From contig CAJTJG010000010.1 of the NCBI GenBank assembly GCA_910576785.1, positions 1-64,000 on the forward strand: 64,000 bases of DNA, read 5' to 3'. This DNA is from an uncultured Duncaniella sp. (lineage in GTDB: Bacteria > Bacteroidota > Bacteroidia > Bacteroidales > Muribaculaceae). Each line of letters starts with the position of its first letter. The stretch's first letter is position 1. Position numbers and translations under genes: made by a program. Below the pieces are notes generated by a model, which was not told the origin of the DNA, did no database searches, and saw only the letters and a list, made by a program, of their open reading frames with translations. This document shows, piece after piece, positions 51,679-61,599 of the stretch.

Positions 51679-53999
51679 AATATGCTGAATTTAGCGAATT
51701 TGAATAGCAGCGTGCGGCTATCGGCTATGTCGTTGTCGAATTTTACGGTCATCTTGTCCGAGTCTCCGGTGGTGATGATGTCGGTGATGACTCCGGTGCC
51801 GAACTTTGCGTGGCTGATGCGTGTGCCTACCTCGACTTCCTCGGTCTTGTGTATGGTCATGCCGTCGGCGGGAGCTGACGGTGTGGCGGACTGTACTGCC
51901 TGACGGGGCGGGACGGCTGTGGGGCGTAGTGTATTGATCGGGAGCGCCGAGGAGCGCATGCTCTCGCTGTAGCGCACGGTGGGGCGTACACGCGGTGTGT
52001 CCGTGCGGTCGGAGAAGTCCTCGCCTGTGGACAGGCGCAGGTATCTCCTGTCGATGTCGTTGATGAACCGTGAGGGGCGTGTGGCGGCAGTCTCGCCGTT
52101 GCGGAACCTCGATGCCGCATATGACAGCATGCAGAAGTTGCCGGCGCGTGTCATGGCCACGTAAAGCAGTCTTCGCTCCTCCTCGATCTCCGAGTGGCTT
52201 GTACGGGCCATGGCCGAGGGGAAGAGATCTTCCTCGACACCGACAATGAAGACGTTGTTGAACTCCAGTCCCTTGGCTGCATGCACGGTCATGAGGGTGA
52301 CGCGATCGTCGCCCGTGCCTGTGTCGGAGTCCTGGTCGGTGGCAAGCGAGATCTCGCTGAGGAAGTGGCTCAGATCGGCCTCCTGATCCTGCTCGACGGC
52401 ACTCTCGGTAAATTCCTTCACGCCGTTGAGGAGCTCGGACAGGTTCTCGCGTTTGGCGATGTTCTCAGGAGTGCGGTCATGTGCGAACTGGGCGAATATG
52501 CCGGTGGAGTCGAATATGCGGCGTGTCACCTCGTAGGCATCCTTCCCCTCGGCGTCCATGCGCATGAACTCCATTATCAGTGTGGCGAAGGCATCGATCT
52601 TGCGTAGGGTGCCCTTGTTGAGTTCGGCAAGGTTGGAATCGGGGTCGCAGATTATGCTCCACAGGCTTCTGCCGTGGACCACGGCTGCGTGTGTGAGTTT
52701 GGACATGGTGGTGTCACCGATACCTCTTGCGGGGGTGTTGATGACACGGCGCAGCGCCTCGTCGTCGTCGGGATTGACAGCCAGACGCATATAGGCCACG
52801 GCGTCCTTGACTTCCTTGCGTTGGTAGAAAGACAGGCCTCCGTAGATGCGGTAGGGGATATTACGTTTGCGCAGGGCCTCCTCGAGGATTCGGCTCTGGG
52901 CGTTGGTGCGGTAGAGAATGGCGAACTCCGAGAACGGGTCGCCGGTGATTATCTTGCGCTGGGATAGCCGGGCTGCCACCTGATAGGCCTCTTCGTAGTC
53001 GCTGTATGTGCGCACCACGTCGATGGGTGTACCCTTGGGATTTTCGGAAAAGACGTTCTTGGGTATCTGCTCCGTGTTCTTTGAGATGAGGCTGCCGGCT
53101 GCGTTGATGATGTTCTGGGTGGAGCGGTAGTTGCGCTCGAGCTTGAAGGTCTGGAGTGCCGGATATGATTGTCTCAGGTCAAGTATGTTGCGGATATTCG
53201 CTCCGCGGAAAGAGTAGATGCTCTGTGCGTCATCGCCCACTACGCATAGCTTGTTCTCGTTGCCGGTGATGAGGGTGATGATGCGGTGCTGGGCGCGGTT
53301 TGTGTCCTGATACTCGTCCACAAGTATGTAGCGGAAGTATTCCTGATAGTGGCGGGCCACCTCCGGGTGCTCGGTGAGCAGACGGTAGGTGTTGAAGAGC
53401 AGGTCGTCGAAGTCCATGGCCTGTGCCACCCTGCAGCGGTCGCGGTATGCCCTGTATATGTTTGCCATATACGGGCGTCCGGCTTTTGCATCGGAATCCA
53501 TGAGTTCCTTTTCGGCCATATACTCCTCGGGTGAGATCAGGGCGTTCTTGGCCCATGATATCGTGGATGCCACTGTGGCGGGCTTGTACATCTTCTCGTC
53601 GAGATTCATATCCTTTATGATGGTCTTGACGAGCTGACGCGAATCGGCGGCATCATAGATCGTGTATGAACTCTTGTAGCCTATCAGCTCGGCATCGCGT
53701 CTCAACAGCCGGGCGAATATGGAGTGGAATGTACCCATCCATAGACGGGATGATACCTTGGGGTCGGTGAGCTGTTCGATACGGTCGCGCATCTCTCTGG
53801 CAGCCTTGTTGGTGAATGTCAGTGCGAGTATGCGCCATGGCTCGTAGCCCTGGTTGAGCAGGTGTACGATCTTGTAGGTGAGCACACGGGTCTTGCCTGA
53901 CCCGGCGCCGGCTATGACCAGCTGCGGGCCATCGCAGTATTCCACCGCGGCCCGCTGCTGGGAGTTTAGTTTGTCGAGATATTCAGTGTTGTCGGTCAT
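51675..53999 (-). CDS. pcrA: UvrD/PcrA-type ATP-dependent DNA helicase
   Basis: A 774-residue superfamily 1A 3'-5' helicase for repair and replication. Walker A is IAGAGSGKTRVLTYK near residues 31-45; motif II is YILVDEYQDTNRAQH; motif III-VI elements include GDDAQSIYSFRGANI, LERNYRSTQNI and the C-terminal TVHAAKGLEFNNVF and YVAMTRA. The extended C-terminal tail (about residues 650-774) resembles the PcrA RNA-polymerase-binding tail with KFGTGVI. It is the second gene of the operon and overlaps both neighbours by a few bases. Confidence 0.96.
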   Translation of the reverse strand: MTDNTEYLDKLNSQQRAAVEYCDGPQLVIAGAGSGKTRVLTYKIVHLLNQGYEPWRILALTFTNKAAREMRDRIEQLTDPKVSSRLWMGTFHSIFARLLRRDAELIGYKSSYTIYDAADSRQLVKTIIKDMNLDEKMYKPATVASTISWAKNALISPEEYMAEKELMDSDAKAGRPYMANIYRAYRDRCRVAQAMDFDDLLFNTYRLLTEHPEVARHYQEYFRYILVDEYQDTNRAQHRIITLITGNENKLCVVGDDAQSIYSFRGANIRNILDLRQSYPALQTFKLERNYRSTQNIINAAGSLISKNTEQIPKNVFSENPKGTPIDVVRTYSDYEEAYQVAARLSQRKIITGDPFSEFAILYRTNAQSRILEEALRKRNIPYRIYGGLSFYQRKEVKDAVAYMRLAVNPDDDEALRRVINTPARGIGDTTMSKLTHAAVVHGRSLWSIICDPDSNLAELNKGTLRKIDAFATLIMEFMRMDAEGKDAYEVTRRIFDSTGIFAQFAHDRTPENIAKRENLSELLNGVKEFTESAVEQDQEADLSHFLSEISLATDQDSDTGTGDDRVTLMTVHAAKGLEFNNVFIVGVEEDLFPSAMARTSHSEIEEERRLLYVAMTRAGNFCMLSYAASRFRNGETAATRPSRFINDIDRRYLRLSTGEDFSDRTDTPRVRPTVRYSESMRSSALPINTLRPTAVPPRQAVQSATPSAPADGMTIHKTEEVEVGTRISHAKFGTGVITDIITTGDSDKMTVKFDNDIADSRTLLFKFAKFSIL

Positions 54000-55639
54000 T
54001 ATTTCCTGTCGAAATCCTTGACTTTGAGGTGGTCGCCGGTCTCAGTGACTATGGCGCGGTAGTATCTTTCGTCGTAACCAGGGAATGAGGGAGTGACACA
54101 CATACCTTCGGGTGTGCGCTCGAACTGGCCGTCCTTCTCCTTCTTCACATTTCCGTCCATGTATTTGACGAGCAGATAGTCGCCGAGGTTGCGGTAGTCT
54201 TTGAGATATCGGGAAGATGCGGCGAGTGTATGGTCAGTGAGTACTTTGGCGGCTTCCTCGCGGCTGAGTGAGGGCACCTGCTTGAGAAGCGAGGCTACCT
54301 CGGCGTCGTGTGTGCTCTCCAGCGAGCCTTGTACACGGCGGATGTCGGGGATCATCTGGCTGTAGCGGTTGTAGGCCTGGTTGGCCACATAGTTGTTCAC
54401 CCAGAACGCGGCGTCCCACGACAGGGTGAGCATGTCGCCGTTGCCGGGAGCGAATTCATGGGGTACCTGTAGATTGCTGTTGTATACGGGTACGTAGACG
54501 CATGTGTTGGCATCGTCGACACCAAACCAAAGTATGCCGCGCATGGCCTCGGGGTGTGAGGTATTCATCTGCGACACAAAGGAGAAGCCGGTCTGCTGTG
54601 TGGCTATGGCGCGCTCGTTGAGATACTCCTTGCCGTCGACCTTGAAGGTCATCGGGCGCCAACGGTAGGGAACGCTGTATGCACCGGCTCCGACATCCTT
54701 GGTCATGTCCATGGGTGTGCCTTCGAAGTGGTCGCGCATCATGTCGCGCATCTCGGCCACGGAGATCTTCTTGTCGGGTTTCACCCAGAGGGGCATCACC
54801 TCACCTTCAGATTCGAGAATCCAGGGGAGATAGCGGTCCATGCCTGAGGAGAAGCGGTTGAAATAGCTCCATACGCGTCCGTCACATCCGCGTGTGGCGG
54901 TGCCGTCGATCTCACCGTAGGCCGAGGAGAAGCTGAAGTCCTCGTCCTTGCCGTCGAAATAGCCCATCTTGCGGGCGAACTTTATGACGTCGGGGGAATA
55001 GAGCGTGGTCTCCTTATCCTTGAGAGGGAACTTGTGTATGCGTGGGAAGTTGGCATGGCCCGATATGCAGTCGTCGGGAATGCGGCGGGCCACCCATACG
55101 GCGCCTTTCTCCTTGCCTCCCTTGCCTATCAGCTCCATGATCCAGGCCTCGTCGGCGTCGGCAATGGAGAATGACTCGCCGCTCGAGTGATAGCCGTAGT
55201 CCTTGACCAGATCAGTCATGACCTTGATGGCCTCTCGGGCAGTACGCGCACGCTCGAGGGTCACATATATGAGTGATCCGTAGTCCATTATTCCGGTGGT
55301 GTCCTCCAGCTCGGCACGTCCGCCCCATGTGCTCTCGGATATGGTGAGCCCATGCTCGTTCATGTTGCCCACGGTAGCATATGTATGCTCGGGCTGTGGT
55401 ATCTCGCCGAGATACTTGCCTGTGTCCCATTCATGGATCTTTCTCATCTCGCCGGGGGCGTGTGAGGCGGCGGGGGTGCTGTAGAGCTCACCGTAGAGGG
55501 TGTGTGAGTCGGCGGCGTAGGTCACCATCACCGATCCGTCGGCGGTGGCGCCTTTGCCTGCTATAAGGCTCGTGCACGGAAGGGCGCACAGAGGGGTGGC
55601 CATGGCGGCCAGGGAGAGTATTAAGTTGCGCAGTGTCAT
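53999..55639 (-). CDS. Secreted C69-family dipeptidase
   Basis: A 546-residue Ntn-hydrolase peptidase of the C69 (PepD) family, exported by a signal peptide of about 20 residues. The N-terminal catalytic Cys appears at the mature end, in LCALPCTSLIAGKGATADGS, with the conserved NMNEHGLTISESTW and SGESFSIADADEAWIMELIG further on. It probably cleaves dipeptides in the periplasm. I chose the start at 55639, which begins the signal peptide; an earlier Met would add 21 unlikely residues. The stop shares one base with the pcrA start. A -7 box TATTTTTG lies on the minus strand at 55680-55687. Confidence 0.92.
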   Translation of the reverse strand: MTLRNLILSLAAMATPLCALPCTSLIAGKGATADGSVMVTYAADSHTLYGELYSTPAASHAPGEMRKIHEWDTGKYLGEIPQPEHTYATVGNMNEHGLTISESTWGGRAELEDTTGIMDYGSLIYVTLERARTAREAIKVMTDLVKDYGYHSSGESFSIADADEAWIMELIGKGGKEKGAVWVARRIPDDCISGHANFPRIHKFPLKDKETTLYSPDVIKFARKMGYFDGKDEDFSFSSAYGEIDGTATRGCDGRVWSYFNRFSSGMDRYLPWILESEGEVMPLWVKPDKKISVAEMRDMMRDHFEGTPMDMTKDVGAGAYSVPYRWRPMTFKVDGKEYLNERAIATQQTGFSFVSQMNTSHPEAMRGILWFGVDDANTCVYVPVYNSNLQVPHEFAPGNGDMLTLSWDAAFWVNNYVANQAYNRYSQMIPDIRRVQGSLESTHDAEVASLLKQVPSLSREEAAKVLTDHTLAASSRYLKDYRNLGDYLLVKYMDGNVKKEKDGQFERTPEGMCVTPSFPGYDERYYRAIVTETGDHLKVKDFDRK

Positions 55640-55816
55640 ATTATTTGGGTTTTCAGAGATGATTTTGGTCAATATAACGCAAAAATAGCACTTTTTTTTC
55701 AATTAATACATGCAGGGGTAGAACAAAATGGTTATCTTTGCGTTCGTTACAGTTGACAAACCGTCTGAAAACTCATATTTTTACTATTTATTAATCCCCC
55801 TTTAAGCAAAACTAAC

Positions 55817-56521
55817 ATGAAAAAGTACATTGCTGAAATGATCGGCACATTCGTGCTCGTGCTCATGGGCTGCGGAAGTGCCATCTTCGCAGGCATTGGA
55901 GTAGGCACCACAGGCTACGGCGTCTCCACTCTCGGAGTGGCCTTCGCGTTCGGCCTCTCGGTCATCGCCATGGCCTACACCATCGGAGGAATCTCCGGTT
56001 GCCACATCAATCCCGCCATCACGCTCGGAGTGTGGGCCAATGGCCGTATGAAGGGCAAGGAGGCCGTGAACTACATGATTTTCCAGGTCATCGGTGCCAT
56101 CATCGCCTCGGCAGTCCTGTATTTCCTGGTGCATTGCGGCAACGGAGTGAATCAGATCTTCAATGACACGACAACCACCGGTGCCAACTCGTTCATGGAG
56201 GGCAACATGTTTGCCGCCTTTGTGGCCGAGTTCATCTTCACGTTTATCTTCGTGCTCGTGGTTCTCGGTACTACCGACTCCCGTCAGGGTGCCGGACAGT
56301 TTGCCGGTCTGGCCATCGGTCTCAGCCTTGTGCTTGTCCATATAGCATGTATCCCCATTACCGGTACATCTGTCAATCCTGCCCGTTCTATCGGCCCGGC
56401 TATCTTCGCCGCCATCGAGGGCAATTGTGTGCCCATCTCGCAGGTTTGGCTCTTCATCGTGGCTCCGATGCTCGGCGCACTCTGCTCCTCGGGCGTATGG
56501 AACGCCATCAAGGAGAAGTAA
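55817..56521 (+). CDS. aqpZ: Aquaporin (MIP family)
   Basis: A 234-residue six-helix water channel of the MIP family, AqpZ type. The two NPA motifs are intact (GCHINPAITLG, about residues 68-78, and GTSVNPARSIGP, about 189-200), with Arg directly after the second NPA as in water-selective channels. It lies alone on the plus strand, with a -7 box TATCTTTG at 55733-55740, and is followed by palindromic repeat copy C. Confidence 0.95.
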   Translation: MKKYIAEMIGTFVLVLMGCGSAIFAGIGVGTTGYGVSTLGVAFAFGLSVIAMAYTIGGISGCHINPAITLGVWANGRMKGKEAVNYMIFQVIGAIIASAVLYFLVHCGNGVNQIFNDTTTTGANSFMEGNMFAAFVAEFIFTFIFVLVVLGTTDSRQGAGQFAGLAIGLSLVLVHIACIPITGTSVNPARSIGPAIFAAIEGNCVPISQVWLFIVAPMLGALCSSGVWNAIKEK

Positions 56522-56582
56522 GCTCCGGTGTGAACCGGTATAGACCGGCTTTATCATAACGTACAGAAATATACAACGATAC

Positions 56583-56672
56583 ATAAGGAAGAAGAAAGGA
56601 CAGAAGCGACTGGCGATTGATTGTTGTCATGACAATTAAATACCATGTCACTTCTGTCCTTTCTTTTTTTCA
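56583..56672. repeat. Dispersed palindromic repeat, copy C
   Basis: Positions 56592-56610 and 56647-56665 form an inverted repeat of 19 bp with one mismatch (core AGAAAGGACAGAAGCGAC) around a 36-nt AT-rich centre; the right arm ends in a T run (56664-56670), as in an intrinsic terminator. It lies past the aquaporin gene. The 312-bp gap 56522-56833 otherwise contains only the PadR promoter and operator. Confidence 0.75.
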
Positions 56673-56720
56673 TTCAAGTCCTCACATGTATTCAGGAAAT
56701 ATAAAATTTGTTAAAATATA

Positions 56721-56761
56721 GTACTTTGTATTGCATAGTACCTTTTGATGCTATACTTTTG
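56721..56761 (+). promoter_or_regulatory. PadR promoter with inverted-repeat operator
   Basis: The -33 box ATTG (56730-56733) and -7 box TACTTTTG (56754-56761) have a 20-nt spacer. GTACT (56721-56725) and AGTAC (56737-56741) form an inverted repeat that covers the -33 box, and ATAGTAC is repeated directly every 17 bp. This is a good candidate for a PadR autoregulatory operator. Confidence 0.6.
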
Positions 56762-56833
56762 CGGTGTGGTTGGTAGGGATATCGGCAAATACTGCTGTTT
56801 CCACAACCAGTGTAATGAATGTAATATCAGTAC

Positions 56834-57190
56834 ATGATGAATATTGACAATCTCAAATCGCAGATGCGCAAGGGTATGCTTGAGTTCTGTGTGCTGCTGA
56901 TCCTCAGGCGCGGGGACGCCTACGCCTCGGAGATGATAGCCCGGCTCAAGGAAGCACACCTGATAGTGATGGAGGGCACGCTGTACCCCCTGCTCACGCG
57001 TCTGAAAAACGACGGACTTCTGAGCTACCGCTGGGAGGAATCCACTCAGGGACCGCCGCGCAAATATTACACCATCACTCCGCTCGGACATCAGTTTCTC
57101 GACCAGCTGCAGGGATCATGGAACGAGATAGCCCGCTCGGTGGAGATACTCCAGCAAGATTATCACTCAAAATTCACACCTGAAGAATGA
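56834..57190 (+). CDS. PadR-family transcriptional regulator
   Basis: A 118-residue winged-helix repressor of the PadR family. The core MRKGMLEFCVLLILRRGDAY, then EGTLYPLLTRLKNDGLLSY and GPPRKYYTITPLG are the family landmarks. Its stop overlaps the start of the PspC-domain gene by 4 bp, as is usual for PadR-PspC pairs. It probably controls its own operon through the inverted repeat over its promoter. Confidence 0.95.
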   Translation: MMNIDNLKSQMRKGMLEFCVLLILRRGDAYASEMIARLKEAHLIVMEGTLYPLLTRLKNDGLLSYRWEESTQGPPRKYYTITPLGHQFLDQLQGSWNEIARSVEILQQDYHSKFTPEE

Positions 57191-58305
57191 AAAAGACATT
57201 TCCGGTAAACATCAACGGCAAGGTTTACTATATAGACGAGGACGCTTACGCTCTGCTGCAGAACTATCTCTCTCAGCTGAGGGCCACATTTCCCGGCGAG
57301 GAGGGAACAGAGATAGTCAACGATATCGAGTGCCGTATATCCGAGCTATTCGACGAGCGGATGACCGGCGGAATGGCTGTGATAGTGATGGCCGATGTCA
57401 ATTATGTCATCGAGACTATGGGCCGTCCGGAGGATCTGGGCGAGGTGCCCGGCCCGGAGGCTCACGGTACTGACGCATCGGGTGCTTCCGATGGCCAGGG
57501 GCCGGTGCCCCCACCTTTTTATAATGCCGTGCCTGACTCGGCCGAGGATGCACGCCCGCACCGCAAGCTCTACCGCGACGAGCGCCATAAGGTGTTTGGC
57601 GGAGTTCTGGCCGGACTGGGACAGTATCTCAACTGGGATGTGACCATACTGCGTGTGCTCGTGGTGATACTTGCTTTGGCCACCAAGCTCATACCATGCA
57701 TCATATTGTATCTCATAGCGTGGCTTGTCATCCCTCCGGCACGCACATCGCGCCAGATCCTCGAGATGCAGGGGCAGCCTGTCAATCTGTCCACGGTGGG
57801 CCATAATGTGATCGACTCGGCCACTCCTCCGCCTGCACCGGTGCCGGGAGGAAATGACTTCGCGAAGTTTATCAATACGTGCTTCTCGCTGGTGGCCAAG
57901 TTCTTTCTCGCTCTGTTTGCCTTCGCGGGCGGAGTGGCGGCATTTGCATGTGGAGTGATAGCGCTGGTGGTGATAGCGGGAATGATATGTGTGGCGTTGG
58001 GCTACTCTGTGGAGTTTATATCGGATTATGCGTTCGGCTATCGATCGCCGTTCATATGGGGCTGGGGCATGGCACTCCTGATGCTTGCCATAGCCCTGCC
58101 GGCGGGAGCGTTGCTGTGGGCAGGTTGCACGGTGCTGTTCAAGGCTCCGTCGATCTCGCGGTCAGCTGTAGTTGTGGGTTTGATAATAGAGGTTCTGCTG
58201 ATTGTGGGATGTGCGGTGCTCATCAATCTTGATGTGCCCGAACCGTTCACATGCATGTGGGGTATACTTCCACCCACGGCCATGCTCTCTCCATCCATGT
58301 GCTGA
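57187..58305 (+). CDS. PspC-domain membrane protein
   Basis: A 372-residue membrane protein. Residues about 1-80 are a cytoplasmic alpha/beta region (MKKTFPVNINGKVYYIDEDA). A PspC domain (RKLYRDERHKVFGGVLAGLGQYLNWDVTILRV) with one helix follows near residues 130-195, then three to four further helices to the C-terminus. PspC-domain proteins respond to envelope stress. It is translationally coupled to padR and lies 43 bp before porT, so it may share regulation with the T9SS operon; that is inference. Confidence 0.9.
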   Translation: MKKTFPVNINGKVYYIDEDAYALLQNYLSQLRATFPGEEGTEIVNDIECRISELFDERMTGGMAVIVMADVNYVIETMGRPEDLGEVPGPEAHGTDASGASDGQGPVPPPFYNAVPDSAEDARPHRKLYRDERHKVFGGVLAGLGQYLNWDVTILRVLVVILALATKLIPCIILYLIAWLVIPPARTSRQILEMQGQPVNLSTVGHNVIDSATPPPAPVPGGNDFAKFINTCFSLVAKFFLALFAFAGGVAAFACGVIALVVIAGMICVALGYSVEFISDYAFGYRSPFIWGWGMALLMLAIALPAGALLWAGCTVLFKAPSISRSAVVVGLIIEVLLIVGCAVLINLDVPEPFTCMWGILPPTAMLSPSMC

Positions 58306-58348
58306 ATTGTATTTGGCGCAATAAATCCGGTGATGGTTCGTTACTAAA

Positions 58349-59095
58349 GTGATGAACCATCACTTTTTCATATGGCTTAGGTTGGCGTTGCGGGGATCCG
58401 TGGTCCTCTGCATGGTCATGTGCGGGCTGGCTTGCGGAGCGCAGACGCTCAACGACAAGGTGCTCAACCGTCCCTATGCCGATCTGCGCCGCTGGCATCT
58501 CGGATTCTCGCTCGGAGTGCACGAGCAGGATATATCCATCACCCACAATGGTTTTGTCACCGACAATGGCGAGCAGTGGTTTCTCGAGCAGCCATCCTTC
58601 TCGCCCGGTTTCTGTGTGAACGGTCTTATCGATCTGCGTCTCAACCATCTGTTTAACCTGAGATTCACTCCCGGCATGTATTTCGGCAACCGCGACATCA
58701 CCATGCGCGAATACAATACCGGGACGGAGCTCCGGCAGAATGTCAAGTCGGCGCTTGTGGTGCTTCCGCTCGATGTGAAGTTTTCGGGATTCCGCTACAG
58801 AAACTCCCGCCCTTACATCACGGCAGGTATCATGCCTACGTTCAATGTCACCAAGCAGAAGGGTGACTATCTGCGCACCAAACCTATGGACTTCTATCTC
58901 ACCACCGGTTTCGGTTGTGACTTCTATCTGCCTTATTTCAAACTGATCCCGGAGGTGAAATTCTGCTTCGGCCTCACCGATATCATAGATCACGACCGTC
59001 CCGATCTCGAGGATGAGCCAGACAAGATCAAAATCACAAAATCCATCAAGAAGGCCATATCACAGATGGTGGTGCTTACATTTTACTTCGAGTGA
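58349..59095 (+). CDS. porT: T9SS outer membrane protein PorT
   Basis: A 248-residue outer-membrane barrel protein of the PorT family, needed for T9SS export in Porphyromonas. A signal peptide (about residues 1-31) precedes beta strands (FSLGVHEQDISITHNGF, LRFTPGMYFGNRD, LSFQ-type alternating strands) and a C-terminal aromatic strand (VVLTFYFE). It sits 2 bp before porP. PorT in Porphyromonas lies away from the porP-porN operon, so this placement is notable. Confidence 0.8.
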   Translation: MMNHHFFIWLRLALRGSVVLCMVMCGLACGAQTLNDKVLNRPYADLRRWHLGFSLGVHEQDISITHNGFVTDNGEQWFLEQPSFSPGFCVNGLIDLRLNHLFNLRFTPGMYFGNRDITMREYNTGTELRQNVKSALVVLPLDVKFSGFRYRNSRPYITAGIMPTFNVTKQKGDYLRTKPMDFYLTTGFGCDFYLPYFKLIPEVKFCFGLTDIIDHDRPDLEDEPDKIKITKSIKKAISQMVVLTFYFE

Positions 59096-59097
59096 CA

Positions 59098-60120
59098 ATG
59101 AAAAGAGCCATATATACACGTCGTCTCCCGGCGTTTGTTCTCGGCATGCTCTTATGTGTGCTGTCGGCGGCAGCCCAGGGCGACGCGTTGCTGACCCACT
59201 ACTGGGCGGTGCCTACATATTATAATCCAGCCGCAGCCGGCGATACTGACAACATCCGTCTGCGCGGAGGCATGCGGATGCAGTGGGTAGGCATAGACGG
59301 TGCCCCAAAAACATTTGTCGGTGCGGCCGATATGCCGTTCCGTTTCATCGGTAAACGTTTCGGTACGGGTATAGTGGTACAGCAGGAGTCCATGGGTCTT
59401 TTCCGCAACCTCACAGTCAATGCCCAGATAGGCTATAAGTTCAAGGCTCTCAAGGGGGAGTTCACCGCGGCCCTTCAGGTGGGATTCTTCAATGAGCAGT
59501 TCAAGGGCTCCGAGGTCTATATCCCTGATGACGATGACTTCCATCAGAGTGCCGACGACGCTATCCCCAACCGCGATGTGGCCGGCAATGCCCTCGATCT
59601 CGGTATCGGCGTATACTATGTGCATAAACGTTTCAAGGCCGGACTCTCTCTGCTCCACGCCAACAACCCTACCGTGACGTTTTCGTCGGAGGGTGAGAAT
59701 TCATCGCCAGGGGCATCCACCGGAGCTTCCGGCGAGACTGCTAAAAAATATCAATTCACGGCCGGACGCATGGCCTATTTCACAGCCGAAGGCAATATTC
59801 CCATAAAGAACACGTTATTTGAAGTGATACCTTCCCTGCTTGTGAGGAGCGACTTCAGTTTCACCGATGTGGCCGTGAGCGGCCGGGTGCGCTACAACAA
59901 GATCTTCACCGCCGGAATAGGATACCGCTACGACGATGCCGTCTCCATAATGCTCGGAGCCGAGGTCAAGGGTATATTCATCGGCTACAGCTATGACTAT
60001 CATACCAGCGCGGTATCCCGGGCATCGTCCGGAAGCCACGAGATATTCGCAGGCTACAACCTTAAACTGGACTTCTCAGAGAAAAACCGCAACAAACACA
60101 AGAGCATCCGTATAATGTAA
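59098..60120 (+). CDS. porP: T9SS membrane protein PorP/SprF
   Basis: A 340-residue outer-membrane protein of the PorP/SprF family, part of the T9SS. A signal peptide (about residues 1-24) is followed by the characteristic start HYWAVPTYYNPAAAGDTDNI and a beta barrel that ends near DYHTSAVSRASSGSHEIFAG. I use the ATG at 59098; a GTG two codons earlier is less likely. It starts 2 bp after porT and is followed after 3 bp by gldK. Confidence 0.93.
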   Translation: MKRAIYTRRLPAFVLGMLLCVLSAAAQGDALLTHYWAVPTYYNPAAAGDTDNIRLRGGMRMQWVGIDGAPKTFVGAADMPFRFIGKRFGTGIVVQQESMGLFRNLTVNAQIGYKFKALKGEFTAALQVGFFNEQFKGSEVYIPDDDDFHQSADDAIPNRDVAGNALDLGIGVYYVHKRFKAGLSLLHANNPTVTFSSEGENSSPGASTGASGETAKKYQFTAGRMAYFTAEGNIPIKNTLFEVIPSLLVRSDFSFTDVAVSGRVRYNKIFTAGIGYRYDDAVSIMLGAEVKGIFIGYSYDYHTSAVSRASSGSHEIFAGYNLKLDFSEKNRNKHKSIRIM

Positions 60121-60123
60121 CTT

Positions 60124-61563
60124 ATGAAAAAGATACTCCATATTCTCATCGCCTCGATCATTGTCGCCATGGCAGTAAGCTGTGCTTCGGGCAGCCGCAG
60201 CTCCATGGGTGGCGAGGTGACCGGCGTGGGCGGCACATCGTGGGCCGAACCCACCCCTTATGGCATGGTCCTCGTATCGCGCGGCTCGGTCAAGATGGGC
60301 CCCGCCAAGGAGGACTCGCTATGGAATCTCAAGGCCGATCCGCGGGGTGTGTCCGTGGATGCTTTCTGGATGGACGAGACCGAGATCACGAACTCGAAGT
60401 ACAAGCAGTTTGTGTTCTGGGTGCGTGACTCCATCATCCGTGAGCGTCTGGCCGATCCGCGTTTCGGCGGCAACGAGGAGTTCAAGATCGAGGAGGACCG
60501 CGAGGGCAATCCCGTCACTCCCCATCTCAACTGGGCCAAGCCCATACCCTGGCGCAACGCCAACGAGGATGAGCAGCGTGCCATCGAGAGCGTGTACCGC
60601 ACCAATCCCATCACCGGCGCCCGCGAGCTTGACCACGAGCAGCTCAACTATCGCTATGAGGTGTACAACCACACCGAGGCCGCCAAGCGCAAGAACCGTC
60701 TCAACCCGGCCCGCAGGGAGTACAATACCGACAAGCCTGTGCCCACAACCCTTCCCGTCATCTCGAAGGATACGGCATATATCAATGACGATGGCGAGAT
60801 CGTCCGCGAGACCGTGACCCGTGCTCTCTCCGGAAGCTACGACTTTCTCAATACATATATAGTGAATGTTTACCCCGACACCACCGCGTGGATCAATGAT
60901 TTTGACAACGCCTACAACGAGCCTTACGTGCGTCTCTACTTCGCTCACGGAGGCTACAGCGAGTATCCGGTGGTGGGTGTGAGCTGGGAGCAGGCCAATG
61001 CTTTCGCCAACTGGCGCACAGATTACCTGCGCCGTTCGCTCGGCCGTCAGGGCGTATACATAGAGCCTTACCGTCTGCCCACAGAGGCAGAGTGGGAGTA
61101 TGCCGCACGCGCCGGCAAGTCGGAGAACATGTATCCCTGGGACGGCGATCTGCCGCTCACCGAGGATCAGGGATGTTTCTATGCCAACTTCAAACCTCAG
61201 GAGGGTAACTTCGTGCAGGACGGGCAGCTGATCACATCGCGGGTGGGTACATATTCGCCCAACGATTTCGGCCTTTACGACATGGCCGGTAATGTGAGCG
61301 AGTGGACCTCGACGGCATTCACCGAGAGTGTGGGCAAGCTCACGAGCGACCTCAATCCGGAGTACCGCTACGATGCCGCCAAGGAGGACCCTTACAAGAT
61401 GAAGCGCAAGATAGTGCGCGGAGGCTCATGGAAGGATGTGGCCCACAATGTCAGGTCGGATATCCGCATGTGGGAATATCAGAATGAGCAGCGCTCCTAC
61501 ATAGGCTTCCGCTGTGTGCGCACGCAGATAGGATTTGCAAAGGGCACGAAGGCTAAAAAGTAA
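60124..61563 (+). CDS. gldK: T9SS lipoprotein GldK/PorK
   Basis: A 479-residue outer-membrane lipoprotein (lipobox AVSCAS) with a formylglycine-generating-enzyme-like (FGE) fold. The FGE landmarks are present: FWMDETEITNSKYKQFVFWV, RLPTEAEWEYAARAG, and FGLYDMAGNVSEWTST, ending in RSYIGFRCVRTQ. It forms the periplasmic ring with PorN in Porphyromonas. It lies 3 bp after porP and 36 bp before gldL. Confidence 0.96.
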   Translation: MKKILHILIASIIVAMAVSCASGSRSSMGGEVTGVGGTSWAEPTPYGMVLVSRGSVKMGPAKEDSLWNLKADPRGVSVDAFWMDETEITNSKYKQFVFWVRDSIIRERLADPRFGGNEEFKIEEDREGNPVTPHLNWAKPIPWRNANEDEQRAIESVYRTNPITGARELDHEQLNYRYEVYNHTEAAKRKNRLNPARREYNTDKPVPTTLPVISKDTAYINDDGEIVRETVTRALSGSYDFLNTYIVNVYPDTTAWINDFDNAYNEPYVRLYFAHGGYSEYPVVGVSWEQANAFANWRTDYLRRSLGRQGVYIEPYRLPTEAEWEYAARAGKSENMYPWDGDLPLTEDQGCFYANFKPQEGNFVQDGQLITSRVGTYSPNDFGLYDMAGNVSEWTSTAFTESVGKLTSDLNPEYRYDAAKEDPYKMKRKIVRGGSWKDVAHNVRSDIRMWEYQNEQRSYIGFRCVRTQIGFAKGTKAKK

Positions 61564-61599
61564 CAACCGATCACACCATCACCACCGCATAGACCAATC

